Shown: positions 11,223-22,339 of the stretch, piece after piece
Layout: each line of letters starts with the position of its first letter
How positions within the stretch are numbered: the first letter of the stretch is position 1
NCBI GenBank assembly: GCA_030998225.1
Contig: JAPYXD010000555.1
Span: forward strand, 7,812,001-7,876,000
Direction: 5' to 3'
Source of the DNA: Diplolepis rosae
Taxonomy: Eukaryota > Arthropoda > Insecta > Hymenoptera > Diplolepididae
Length of the DNA stretch: 64,000 nt
Translations under genes and position numbers: made by a program
Notes under the pieces: generated by a model
Told to the model about the DNA's origin: nothing
What the model saw: only the letters and a program-made list of their open reading frames with translations
The model's database searches: none

Positions 11223-12716
11223 TTGCATTCCGGGGCTTGGCCTGTGCTTTGGTTTGTTGCTGTCCAGCTTCGCGCCATGTCTCTGACTGGATCTGAGGGG
11301 GGTTTGACGTCGGACGCTCGTGGCGGTGTTCAGGGTGTGGGTCGCGGTCGTGGCTTTGCACCGGCGAGGCCTGGGCGAGAAGGTAGCGCGGACGCCTTTT
11401 GTTTGACTGCTGTCTCCTCGGGCGCTGCCCGGGCTGGTATGGCCCCTATGGATGGTCGCAAGAGGCCTATTTCATCCCCGCCTTCGCTATTGCCATCACA
11501 GTATAAAAAGAATAGGCTCCCGTCTGACCTTGATCCGTGCGTGGATTTGTCTTGCGGTGATGCGAGTCAGACATTGAGGAAAAGGATCGACGATTTCTTT
11601 GACCCGTCTCCGTGTGATCCGTCTTCTGATCTTTTGTGGTCCAAGCCACATGATCCTTTACAGGATGTGTTTTCGGATGCCTCTCCACCTCCATACATAG
11701 TTTTGATGGAGAGTACCAGACCTGGGAAGAACTTGGGCAAGTACGATCGATTGGCCCTGGCGGAGTGCATTGATCTGGTGATTAGCGGAGGCCGTACCAT
11801 CTTCTATAACGGTCTGAATCAGGTCAAGATTCAATGTGAGGCTAGGGATGATGCTAACACGCTTGTTCGCTCGGACGACCTTAGGAGGGGAGGTTTCAAG
11901 ATGTTCATCCCTTCATCTTTGATTAGGAAGAAGGCATTCACTGGCCCGATAGACCCCAAATATTCGGCTTCAGATATCGCCAATAAGCTCGACCCGGACC
12001 TGCGAGACTTGACGGTGGCCGTGAGGAGGAGGACGAACGATGATGGCTCTATTTCTTCTAGGGTTGAATTTACGATGGCGGTTGCTCGTGTGCCTCGTAA
12101 TGTGCGCCTGCTGGGCTATTCTTACCCTTTAACTCCGGTTATTCCCCCTCCTAGACGCTGCTTCACCTGCCAGAGATTCCGCCACATTTCTAATCAGTGT
12201 CGCAGCTCGCGCCCCATATGTGAGTTCTGTTCTGAGCACCACCGTACGGACGCTTGTCCTAATAAGATACGCTCAGCTTTTTGCTCGAATTGTTGCGGTG
12301 ACCATGTTGCTTCCTCTCGTGAGTGTCCGGTGTACCAGTATGAGTTTGAGATCAACAAGTATTGCTATTGGAATTGTTGTGGATTTGGCGAGGCGGAGAT
12401 GGGACTGCGGGAGCGGGGCATCCTGAGACCGGGACGCCGATTGGAGATTGGATTTGATCGTATCTCGCTGGAGGATTCCCCTTCGGCACTGCATGATGTT
12501 GATTTGGGTTTCTCTGCCTCTGTCTCGCTGCCGTCGGCGTCTGGCTCGGCTCTCGAGGTTGCCAGGTCCCTGTTGGATCTTGAGCGCCCTGGGGAGCCGG
12601 GCCCGGGGGGGACTGGGGACCCTGATTCTGTTAACTCTTCGAGTGCGGCTTCTGGTGCCTCCCTCTTGGCGGTGGGACCGGGCCCTCCGGGTGGATTACG
12701 TCGTGCTGGGCCTTAG
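11223..12716 (+). CDS. LINE ORF1 (gag-like, three CCHC zinc knuckles)
   Basis: 497 codons, uninterrupted. ATG at 11223 gives the longest frame; an ATG at 11277 (MSLTGSEGG) is an equally plausible start. N-terminal third is low in conserved motifs; residues about 310-385 contain CFTCQRFRHISNQC, CEFCSEHHRTDAC and CSNCCGDHVASSREC, the triple zinc knuckle of I/R1/jockey-type ORF1 proteins, which bind the element RNA and form the ribonucleoprotein. The C-terminus is Ser/Gly/Pro-rich. It stops 193 bp before the likely ORF2 ATG at 12910. Confidence 0.88.
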   Translation: MHSGAWPVLWFVAVQLRAMSLTGSEGGLTSDARGGVQGVGRGRGFAPARPGREGSADAFCLTAVSSGAARAGMAPMDGRKRPISSPPSLLPSQYKKNRLPSDLDPCVDLSCGDASQTLRKRIDDFFDPSPCDPSSDLLWSKPHDPLQDVFSDASPPPYIVLMESTRPGKNLGKYDRLALAECIDLVISGGRTIFYNGLNQVKIQCEARDDANTLVRSDDLRRGGFKMFIPSSLIRKKAFTGPIDPKYSASDIANKLDPDLRDLTVAVRRRTNDDGSISSRVEFTMAVARVPRNVRLLGYSYPLTPVIPPPRRCFTCQRFRHISNQCRSSRPICEFCSEHHRTDACPNKIRSAFCSNCCGDHVASSRECPVYQYEFEINKYCYWNCCGFGEAEMGLRERGILRPGRRLEIGFDRISLEDSPSALHDVDLGFSASVSLPSASGSALEVARSLLDLERPGEPGPGGTGDPDSVNSSSAASGASLLAVGPGPPGGLRRAGP

Positions 12717-12909
12717 CTTGCCCCGGCCAGTATTTATTTCTTTCGTTCTTCTTTAGCTTCTAGGTTTTTAGGTTTTGAATTATTCCCAATTTTCCCTAAC
12801 TCTAGGTTGTTTTGTATTATTTATTTAATTTTTTTCGTTTCTTCGTTTTTTGTTACTTTACTGTTGTTTATATTTGTTTCCTCAGCTTTGCTTTCTCTAT
12901 TATGCTATT

Positions 12910-15900
12910 ATGCGCTCCACGGATAGGGGTATTGGATTTGCAGTCTGGAACGCACACAGTGTGAACAACAAGAGGGCTGATATTGAGTTCCTATTGCATG
13001 ATAGGGAGTTGGATGTCCTCTGTATTACTGAGACGTGGCTTGGAGAGGACGTTGCCTTCGAGTTCTTTGGTTACCTGACTTATAGATGCGATCGTCCGGG
13101 TGGTGGAGGGGGCGGATCGGCTATTCTGGTGCGTGAGAGTCTATCTGTCCTTCCTCTCTCCGTGGATGGACCTTGGCGTGACAGATTGGATGCAGTGGCT
13201 GTCAGGTTGTCTACCATTCTGGGCTCTTTGGCGGTCAATTCTGTCTATGCACCTCCGGAGTCGGGTATTAATGCTGATATGTGGACGTCGCTAATTCGGT
13301 GTTCACTGAGTTGCGACCTTCTGCTCTTCTGCGGCGACTTCAATGCCCACTCTCCTTTGTGAGGGGCGAGATATTCCAACTTCCAGGGGCGCGAGTTGTG
13401 CTCTGCGGTTCTTGATCATGGGCTGACCTCTCTCAATGACTCTGTGCCTACTTTCTTGGCCGCCGCGGGGCGCTCTGGTGGGAACCTGGATCTGGCTTTC
13501 TTTACGTCTTCAAGGATTGGGGTGGCTTCGGCTCGGGTCACTGATGACACCTTGGGATCTGATCATTTTTTGGTCTTGGGCGACTTGGGGGTGTCGCCTC
13601 GATATGCCCGCTCAACATCGAATCGATTGAACATCAAGAACGTGGACTGGATCCGTTTTCGGGAACTGGTTGACGACGAGCTGCCTGGCATTGACTTGGC
13701 TCCTAACGGTTGTTCTGACCCGGTGGTAACATACTCCGGGTTCTTTGAGTTGATCACGCGAGCATTGGAGCGCTGTGGGGCTTATCGTCCGTCTTCCCTG
13801 CCGGGTAAGAGGAAGTCCCAGCCGCTTTGGTGGAATTCTGAGTGCGATGCGGCCATTCTCAGAAGGCGAGAGGCTCTTAGGATGTATACTTCCTCACAGA
13901 CCAGGGAAGGTAGGGTGGCTTGTAGGAGAGTGGATGAGGAGGTTAAGAGGTTCCTCAGAAAACAAAAACATCTTTCTTTCGTCTCGTTTTGCGAGTCCAT
14001 CGATCCCTCGATGGGTCTGTCCAGGATCTGGAGGACGGTTAGGTCGCTTTCATCACGTGTGGCCGGTTCTCGTACTGACCGCGTGACGGACCCGGACTCG
14101 CCGGCCCTGGCGGCACTTCGGGAGGAATTGGTCTCTCCGAGTATTTTGCCTGCTGAGATACCCATGTTGTCTGACGTGGATGATACTGACGACATGAATC
14201 AGTTGTTTTCTGGGCGCGAGTTCTCTGCGGCACTGAGCTCCTGCAATACCCGCTCTGCTCCTGGTTTGGATGGTGTCGGCTATAGGGCCCTCTTGGGACT
14301 TTCTGACCGATCTAAGGAGTTCTTGCTGTCGCTCTATAACCACATGTTCTCTGTTTCCGGGTTCCCCCCTTCTTGGGGCGACACCTTGGTCACTTTTGTT
14401 CCGAAGGCTGGCACCGATAAATTTCGACCCATATCGCTTACCTCAACCTTCTGTAAGATCTTCGAGAGATTGATTCAAAAGCGCCTGGAGTTCCTTGCGG
14501 AGAGTAGCTCATGGATACCTAGGAGCCAGTTTGGCTTTAGAAGAGGCCGCTCTTCTATGGATTGTGTCTCCTGCGTTGTTGCTGATATTCTTCAGGGCTT
14601 TGGCCGGTCGGAGGGCACCTTGGCCCTGGCTCTGGATCTCAAGGGAGCCTTCAATGCGGTCCTCCCGGGCGTCCTCGTGCGAAGGCTCATTGAGCTGGGT
14701 GTGCCTGGAAGGATCGTAAATTTCGTAAATTTTCTAACTACGAGAAGAACTTTGTATTTTTTGCCCACGGATGATGCTCCTAGGGTTTGTGGAGTTGGTG
14801 TTCCTGAGGGGGGTGTCCTCTCTCCTCTTCTGTTCAACCTTCATCTTGGGAGGCTCAATGATTTTCTTCCGGTGGACGTTAGGGCTTCAATGTATGCTGA
14901 CGACCTGCTGCTGTACACGAGACACGAAGACCCTCACCGGGCGCTTGAGCGCCTTGAGGTTGCTGTGGGGCTGCTGACTCCGTGGCTTCGTGACCTGGGC
15001 TTGTCTATTTCCATCCCCAAGTGTCAGTTGTGCTTTTTCACTAGGTCTCGTGCTGGCTCTCGCGGCGTCGCCTTGGATGTTGATGGGTTCGAGATTCGCT
15101 GTCAGGATTCCCTCAAATATTTGGGTGTCATCCTGGATTCGCGTCTTTCCTGGACGCCCCACATTAGATATATTGCTGGTAGGGCGATGCGCGCGATCGG
15201 TGTGCTTAGGGCTCTGTCTAGGGTCTCTTGGGGGGTTTCCCCCTCTTTGCTCTTGCTTGTGTATAGGGGGCTGGTTAGAGCATACCTGGAGTGGGGCTCT
15301 CCCTTGTTTGCGGGTGCCGGTGGGTCGGCCCTGGGGATTCTGGATAGGGCATAATATGAGGCTTTGCGCGTGGCACTGGGCTGTATGCGCTCGACGCCCA
15401 TCGCTGTTCTCCTCTCTGAGTCGGGCGAGCCTCCGCTTGGTTTGCGACGTTCTCTTTTAGGTGGTCGCTTCATCCTTAGGAATGCTGCTTCGAGGGATGG
15501 CCTGTTGATTCCCAAGCTGACCCTGCTGTATGAGAAGTCTCGGGTCGGGAGATTTAGGTTCAACCCGTCTAGGTGTGGCCTCCTGATTGCCTATGAGAGC
15601 GTGCGGGGCTTGCTGGGAATGTGCTTTCGCACGACCTGTCCTTTGCACTATGATTATACTTGGTCTGATCTGAACATCCCTGTTGCGTTGGATTTTGAGA
15701 CTGGACGAGAGGTGAAGGGCGCTGTTGAGCCTGCTGGGGAGTTTGATGGCTTGGTTGATGCCCGGTATTCGCATTCAGTTCAGGTGTTCTCGGATGCGTC
15801 GCGTGATGACTCCGCAGGGAGGGTGGGTGTTGGCTTCTATGTTCCCTCCACGGGGTACAGATTTGGAATTCGCCTTGCATGTTTCACCTCAATACTCTCT

Positions 15901-16646
15901 GCTGAGCTCTACTCCATTTTCTGCGCCCTCAAGTACATCCTTAGGATGCGTTTTTCCTCCTCAGTGGTGTTCTCCGATTCTCTGTATGCACTTTACCACC
16001 GACGAGATGGCTTCTTTTCTACCCGTACATTCTTCGCCTCCTGTATATCGCCCGGGAGCAGGAGTGCGTGGTCAGCTTTGTATGGATCCCGTCTCACGCT
16101 GGGATCGTTGGTAATGAGCTGGCTGATTATTTGGCTAGGTCTGCCTCCCGACTGCCCTTTGTTGTGAACTGTGGGACTCCCCTGACTGACCTCTTATCCG
16201 CACTCGGGCAGGATAACGGGGCCTGGTGTCGTGTCTTGTGGCCTTACGCGGGTTCATCGTCTGGTCGTGGTGCCCTTTATTTTGATAGAATTTCCTTTAA
16301 AACCCCTAGACCATGGTTTACGGGACACAGGTTTCCCAGGGGCTATATCAGTCTGGTCACGCGTCTGAGAACTGGGCATATTTGTACCGGTACCCATTTT
16401 GCCAGAATGGGATGGGATATGGATATTAGTTGCGGGTGTGGTGCGGAACTGAAGAGCCTTGCACACTTGGTCGGTGAATGCCCGATTCTATCGGAGGGCA
16501 GACCGAGGTTCTTTCGCTTTTTGGCGGAGCGGTTCCCGGGGAGACCCCCTGAGCGTGTTGATCTTGGGGATCTGTTCTTTGACCCGGATCCGGAGGCTGT
16601 TTGGGAGCTTGGAAGTTTTTTTCGTTCTGGAGATCTGGTCATATAG
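12910..16646 (+). pseudogene. LINE ORF2: endonuclease, reverse transcriptase, RNase H (three lesions)
   Basis: Start chosen at ATG 12910 (MRSTDRGIGFAVWNAHS), just before the endonuclease. Endonuclease motifs: WNAHS, CITETWL, CGDFNAHSPL, GSDHFLV. Reverse transcriptase: FRPISLTSTFCKIFERL, LALALDLKGAFN, GVPEGGVLSPLLFNL and catalytic YADD. RNase H: VFSDAS, SAELYSIF, FSDSLYAL and WIPSHAGIVGNELADYLA, giving the D-E-D-D set. The C-terminal CGCGAELKSLAHLVGEC is the usual zinc motif. Lesions: TGA at 13360-13362 (probably from TGG), TAA at 15352-15354 (probably from CAA), and a one-base frameshift near 16035-16040 within RNase H. The rest is well preserved, suggesting fairly recent insertion. Confidence 0.92.
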
Positions 16647-16943
16647 ACCTATTTTGACTGCCTTCCTCTGCTTTGGGATTTGATCGCATTTCACCTATCC
16701 TTGCACCCATTCCTTTCCTTATAGACAGCTTATTCTTGACTCCTGACTGCTGGCTTGACTGCTGAATGTGGGATTTAATTTGCCTGTCTTTCGCCGTTGG
16801 ACGCTTTTGTGTGCTGCTTGATACCCCGATTGGACTTAGTTATTTCTCATGCGGAACTATGTGATTATTTTGTATAGATATGGCCATTTGCTAATTCAGC
16901 AAGAAGCCACAACCAAGAAGAAGAAGAAGAAGACTTATAGTTC

Positions 16944-17090
16944 TAATGCAAGTGACACCAGTGACGGTCGTGATCTATCTGTGGCAGATCGTAGCAAATA
17001 TCGGATTCGTCCAAGTACCAGATCGGTCTTGAGACTTCTAGCTTAGACGCAAGTGATTTTCCTATGAGAGGTTGCCACTAATAACAAACG
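16944..17090. repeat. Dispersed tandem-like repeat array, middle part
   Basis: Continuation of the array interrupted by the LINE: units with gtggcagatcgtagc, gtccaagtaccagatc and agacgcaagtg. The join 9776/16944 restores a plausible unit. Confidence 0.5.
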
Positions 17091-17159
17091 GCTATCATTG
17101 TTGACAAGTTCTATCCTTCAAACCTCTTCTGTCAAAATTTGAGTCAAATCCATTCATTA

Positions 17160-17985
17160 GTCTATGTCATCCAAATGAGATCACTACTCCAGAAATGGTC
17201 AATAAAATCCATCATATTGTTTTGAATGACCTGAAAGTGAAAGTGCGTGAGATATTGTAGCTGAGATCGTAACCATCTCAACTGAGCGTGTGGTCAATAT
17301 TTTGCATACACATTTGTGCATGAGAAAGCTCTGTGCAAGATGGGTGCCACAGTTGCTCACATTCGACCAAAAACGCATTCGTGTGGCCACTTGGGAGCAA
17401 AATTTGGCCTCTTTTAACCGCAATCCGAAAGAGCTTTTTCGTTGATTTGTGACGGTGGATGCAACATGGATCCACCACTATACTCCGGAATCACGTGAAG
17501 GGTCAAAACAGTGGGTTAAACCTGGTGAAACTGCATCAAAGCGTCCGAAAACGCAACAATCGGCTGGTAAAGTTATGGTTAATGTTTTTTGGGATACACA
17601 TGGAGTAATCTTCACTGACTACCTTGAGATAAGAAGGACGATTACTGGAGCATATTATGCTGCATTATTGGATCGATTGGTTCACGAAATCAGGAAAAAA
17701 ACGACCACATTTGAACATTGCATAGACAAAAAAGGATGAATTGGGTTTCGAATCGCTTCCGCATCTACCCTATTTTTCAGATCTGGCCCCCAGCGACTAT
17801 TATCTGTTCCCAAACCCCAAGAGATGGCTGTGTGGTAGGCGTTTTGAGTCGAACGATGAAGTTGAATGGGAAATAGAAGGGTATTTCGTAGGGTTTGACA
17901 AATCGTATTATTTGTAAGGCATAGAAAAGTTGAAAGATCGTTTGACTCGTTGTATAGAGCTAAAAAGAGAGTACATTGAGAAATA
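17160..17985 (+). pseudogene. Decayed mariner transposase, second family
   Basis: Frame-hopping translation gives TPEMVNKIHHIVLNDLKVK, then a helix-turn-helix block read as ISTERVVNILHTHLCMRKLC, RWVPQLLTFDQK, and a clean segment at 17449-17739 with VDATWIHHYTPESREGSKQW and AGKVMVNVFWDTHGVIFTDY. The first Asp-containing motif has become VDATW instead of the usual VDETW. Downstream, LAPSDYYLFPN (last catalytic Asp) and a typical mariner C-terminus are recognisable through frameshifts. Clear terminal repeats were not found. Different family from the copies at 5.1 and 52.4 kb. Confidence 0.8.
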
Positions 17986-18049
17986 AAACCGATTTTTGCG
18001 AAAAAAATTAATTCTTGTTCATTTTATCACGTCAATATAAAACATCCTA

Positions 18050-18300
18050 GTAAGTCATGGCTACTTCTTAAGACGCTCAACTTTGACGCGAATACCTTCC
18101 AGAACTCCTAAAGCTAACCATTTATGCCATACTGCAGCCCAAATTCGTGAAACTGGGACAGGTGGGTCTCAACCCTCTAACGACCGACCCAAGCGATTTA
18201 TAGCAGATATTGGCCACTCCTTAGTCCAAGCTGCTTTTCAAGACTCGCAGCTTTGACGCGAGTACTTTCCTTATCCCCTCAAGCCATCCTAGGATATCTT
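18050..18300. repeat. Dispersed tandem-like repeat array, right part
   Basis: Two units containing cgctcaactttgacgcgaat and cgcagctttgacgcgagtac. One block (aaagctaaccat, then gcagcccaaattcgtgaaact) parallels 9590-9672. Confidence 0.5.
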
Positions 18301-18302
18301 AG

Positions 18303-18388
18303 CGACTTTAAGCTATTGTAACGTTACAATAGTAACGTAACAATACGTTAACGTAACGTAATAGTAATGTTTCAATAGCTGAAAGTCG
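18303..18388. repeat. 86-bp imperfect palindrome
   Basis: Left arm cgactttaagctattgtaac, right arm ending caatagctgaaagtcg, with a taacgt-rich centre. It lies about 70 bp downstream of the donor of the candidate kinase first exon. Too short to classify. Confidence 0.5.
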
Positions 18389-18458
18389 TAAAGATTTTCG
18401 TCAAATCAAAATTTCTTATACAGAACTTTGGTAAAAATGAGTGATTAATTTGACTCAC

Positions 18459-18674
18459 CGCATCCTTTATCTCTTTTTTGGTGCTAATTTTTCGATGAAA
18501 GGTGTTGTCTTGTTTTATGTCTGCTTCACTTTCGGAGCTTTCACCAGTTTTCTCTTTATTGAGTCTCTTTTTTGATTGACCCTCATCTTTGGAACTCTTT
18601 ACCTGATTTCGGGATCTATTTCCTATATCTTTCGTCCAATCTTTCTTTCGGTTAAAAATTTTTGAATGTTCCAT
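18459..18674 (-). CDS. Candidate first coding exon of the diacylglycerol kinase gene
   Basis: ATG at 18674 in a good context (purine at -3, G at +4), 72 codons, ending with a consensus donor GTGAGT directly after a complete codon (phase 0). Sequence starts MEHSKIFNRKKDWTKDIGNR and is Lys/Ser/Glu-rich with SSESEADIKQ, disordered in character, as expected for the tail before the PH domain in delta/eta kinases. The PH exon at 3154 begins in phase 0 on the same strand, so the two can be joined in frame across a 15.3-kb intron. No other minus-strand exon was recognised between them. The link is inference; this exon could also belong to an unrecognised gene. Confidence 0.5.
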
Positions 18675-19057
18675 TTCCCTTTTACTTTTAAATGACGGGA
18701 GAAGAGAGAAAATGCTCTGCTATCTCCCGATGAATCGAGTGCTGTCTTTCATCCTTTCCATTCTCTATTCAAAAAGGTACGAACATATGGCTCAAGTCTC
18801 TTCACGAAACGCTTAACCCGTTTCGTTAAATTTGAGAGTACAGATGCTTTGCTAAAACTCGGTCAAGTGCCTTATAAGCTCTTTAATGAGTTTTATAATC
18901 TTTAAATTCGTGCCTCCCAGGATACCTGTTGAAAATATTCGTTTTTTCGTTTCAAATTTCTCATAAACTCTTTGAAAGATTGCCAAACCCAATTCAAAAT
19001 CCTGACGTAAGAAACAACGTAGGAAATTACAAAATAAACGACGCAAGAAACTATGTA
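18675..19057. promoter_or_regulatory. Possible upstream/5' UTR region of the kinase gene
   Basis: Non-repetitive sequence upstream of the candidate first exon on the minus strand. No TATA or initiator assignment is supported. Confidence 0.25.
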
Positions 19058-20228
19058 TGTAGAAAACTACGTCGGAAATTGGGATATGAAACGACGTAAT
19101 TTCTTACGTAGTTTCAAACGAATTTTCTCGCGTAGTTTTCAAAACCTTATTTTTTTAATTTATAAATCTAATATTCATGGAAAATAGTTCTTGTTATTAA
19201 TGTTCTAAATGTTTTAATTTCTCGGAGAATTTCTCGAGAGCACGAGCATATGCTCGAACTTTTTGTGCTCTGAGAATTTACTGAGCATTTACAAGCATTT
19301 AAAGTATGTATATTCTTTAAGTCACGTTGTGTTATGTCCCCAAGCGATCTCAATCATTCTTTAGCACTTTTTCAGAGAAGATAGTTTGTTTTGGTGTATT
19401 TTCCTGTTAGGTCTGTGGTATTTTTACTATCGCTAATCGACATTTTCTTTAATCTTAGGCTGTTTTTGGCTTGAAGCATTTAAAATTTAAACTCCTAACC
19501 TATAAAAAATCGTTGCACGTTTGCCGAAGTAGGGGACAACTAACATAATAAATCATTTTATAGACGTAATACAAAGCTATTAAAGCTAAACAGATGTGAT
19601 TCAATCCCTAAAAATACTTTTAATTAATAGTATTGTAAGTTTTATGCGTTTTATGGTTAATAAAATTTGTGTATCCAACGTATCAGAAAAAAAATGGAAA
19701 TCATAGTATCTATCTTGCATACTTTACATAAGCACATTATTTTATTATTCATACCTTATTTTTCACATTTAATCAACAATTTTACAATTATTATTTTTAA
19801 TAAACTTTTATTATTATTTTTATTGATATAAGCAACATTTGAATGTTTAATAAACCTTCAAAACATTAGTTAAATTTAAATGCTTTAAATGCTCATAAAT
19901 TCTCTTTAAATGCTCCGAATGTGCTTAAATGCTGAGCATATTCTCAAGAGCATTTGCTCAACATAAATTCTCGGGCATTTAAGAACACTATACTTGTTAT
20001 TATTTTAAATTTCATACGTATTAATAATAATGCGTTCTTTGTGTTTGAATAAATAATTTAAAAAGAATATAATATTCTTTCATTCCAAATAATAACAAGA
20101 ACTATTTTCCATAAATATTAGATTTATAAACTCAAAAAAAAGGTTTTAGAAACGACGTGAGAAACTACGACGGAAACTACGTTAGAAATTAATTCGTTTC
20201 CTATCCCAATTTCCACGCAGTGTTTTAT
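19058..20228. mobile_element. Hairpin MITE with about 150-bp arms, split by a hAT-like element
   Basis: Arms 19066-19197 and 20083-20222 pair closely: cggaaattgggat, acgtagtttc, aatttataaatctaatatt and ggaaaatagttcttgttat occur on both sides in inverse order. Removing 19198-19992 plus one 8-bp duplication leaves a roughly 350-bp palindromic element. Terminal duplication not resolved. Confidence 0.75.
19198..19992. mobile_element. hAT-like non-autonomous element, 8-bp target duplication
   Basis: Flanked by cttgttat at 19190-19197 and 19993-20000. Termini taatgttctaaatg and, inverted, tatagtgttcttaaatg; subterminal regions repeat aaatgctc/gagcattt motifs many times on both sides. The 8-bp duplication, a start close to TAGTGTT and dense subterminal repeats fit hAT. 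No transposase. Confidence 0.7.
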
Positions 20229-22339
20229 CTAGTCTTGAAAAGAAAATCGGAAACAGCTAAAGTTATTGTTAGATTATTTGTAATCCAAAATAAGCAAAAA
20301 TACAAGGTTGAGAGAAAAAGAATCATTTTTGTAATGCGGATATTAAATAATCGACATGCTTTTGCGAAAGAACATATCAAAATTATTTAGAAAATTATAT
20401 TCGTATTAGTATCAATTTTTAAAATTTATGAGATTTTCTGTGCTCTCTATTTGACTGTGTCTTCAGATTTTCGTTGAACAGGATTTCTTTTTTTCATTAG
20501 ATAAAAGATTTTGAAGTTCTTTTACAAGAAGATGTGGAAGAACAAAAGATATTGTCTTATAATTTAAATAAAAATATTTTATTTCAATATAAAACTGCAT
20601 AAAATTTTAAACACTCACTTGAGTACTTTTATAACGCTTCTACTAAATTGCAGGACCTCCGATTCGCTTTTAGAACTAAGACAATTCATCTTCTTTTCTT
20701 CCTTGGATCCGGAATGAAATCTCAAAGTTTCCCCTTTGAATAACTCTTTTTTAAAATTTTCTAACCTTAACCACATTTTCCTGAAAGTTAGTTAATTATT
20801 CCTTTAAACATGACATGTGACTTTGTAAATAAAAAAGAAAATGTAAAAATAATTAGTAGTCAAAAGACTCTTATTAGATTCAAAAAGTAATTAATATTCT
20901 AAATTCCTATTTAAAAATGATTTGAATTTAATTTTATTATAAATCTTTGCCAAATACAATTATGAAAAAGTTTGGCATGCTTCCAAGAATAAATAATTGA
21001 ATAAAAATCGTACCTCAATGCCTTCAGATTCTGAGTAAAAAAATGCAGATTACAAAATTATACAAATATAAGAAAGTAATCGAATCAACAGAATTCCATT
21101 GGATATTATTAGAAATCTCGTTTAAATTGCATTATTTTATTTCCAAAGATTAATATCACGAGCACTTTAATCACAGCATTTCATGAATTAAAAACAACGC
21201 AACCTTGATTTGTAATGCACGCTAGCAAGTGTTTTCAAGTTGCAGAATTTTTTCATTATGTAAATTATGATTCGAAAATGTACTGTATCTTTGAATTAAT
21301 ATAATTACAGAGCGTGCTATGTTTTGAGGTATAAAGTTGCAATTCCGAAATGGCCGTCGGATTCGAGTTTGCGCGCTTGTCTGAAACCTCAACAAAGCTT
21401 ACACTTGCACTAGGTTTCAAATATTGACACTAAAAAAATAATTAAAATACAAATTCATCGGTTTGCCATTCTCTTAAGCAGGTAAATACAAATACAAATT
21501 TTGAAACTTATCCTACTAAGTTTGTTATTTGTATGGAAAAAATTACGACACTCGTTTGGAGATATTATCGATTTTTATTAAAAACAAAAAATATATATGA
21601 AAAAAATCCAGCGTTTCGGTATGAATGTTTGTCAACCTCATCAGAGAAAAATTCCCATAGAATCAAATTTGAATTTATTTTATTGTGAAATAGTGTTGCG
21701 TCGTAATTATTTTAATACCGATTTGGAGACTTAGTTTAAAGACTGTAACTACTTTTTGCTGAAAATAATTTTAGTAGAGGAAATCTTGTTTGACGAGATG
21801 AAATAATTGAACACTTGATTATTTACATTATCGATCATTTTTATTTTTATGGCACGAAAGCTCAGGTATAGAAAATATTGTATGATGCACACTATTTTGC
21901 GAGATATTTTGAGAACTTAAGCAACTACGACTACGCTAACGTAGTAGATTTTAGATCGATATTAACTAGCGATAAAATATTAAAATCTGTGGTAAGAGAT
22001 TCTCCAAATCTGTTAAGCATAATACTGATACACTGAAAATTTGTGTCTTGAAGCTTAATAATTACTTCATATGTGCATTATTTACAAAACTAGGAAACAT
22101 ATAGTCTTACCCAATTATATAAAATCTATTAGATTTGTCATGATTGGTACAATAAACAATCCAGAAAATAATTGACTCTAATGGCGAAAGAAAATATTAT
22201 GCAGTTTAAAAATTGTATTTTGAATTTAATATTTAAGTTATAACAGGGCATAATATTAAATATTAACGTGAGTATTTTATGGTTAGTTTTGTGCGTGTTA
22301 GATCTGAAAGGAGAAAATTTCTATAAAATAGTCAAAGGA
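20229..22339. other. AT-rich intergenic region
   Basis: No exon or transposon boundary supported apart from the hammerhead-like motif at 21606-21650. Confidence 0.5.
21606..21650 (-). ncRNA. Hammerhead-ribozyme-like core (CTGATGA type)
   Basis: Minus strand: CTGATGA (21644-21638), a stem-loop with GGT.TGA pairing to TCA.ACC around a 7-nt loop, then GAAACGCTGG. CUGAUGA-stem-GAAA is the conserved hammerhead core. The cleavage side (ACGC instead of ACGU followed by a cleavable triplet) and stem I are not convincing, so it may be a decayed copy. Confidence 0.45.

Larger units (their letters stand above)
9789..16929 (+). mobile_element. Full-length I-superfamily non-LTR retrotransposon
   Basis: A 7.1-kb element bounded by a 14-bp target-site duplication, aagacttatagttc, at 9775-9788 and 16930-16943, the right copy following an (AAG)n tail typical of non-LTR elements with simple-repeat 3' ends. 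Order: about 1.4-kb 5' UTR with two tandem repeats, ORF1 with three CCHC knuckles, 133-bp gap plus ORF2 start, ORF2 with apurinic endonuclease, reverse transcriptase, RNase H and terminal CCHC, then 3' UTR. ORF1 plus ORF2 with RNase H fits the I/Loa/Nimb group; the exact clade is not determined. Three lesions in ORF2 make this copy defective. GC content is clearly above the flanks. Confidence 0.92.

Noticed and set aside
12273..16642. Many long antisense frames across the LINE
   Set aside because: They are the result of GC-rich ORF1/ORF2 codon use on the other strand; the sense frames carry all domains.
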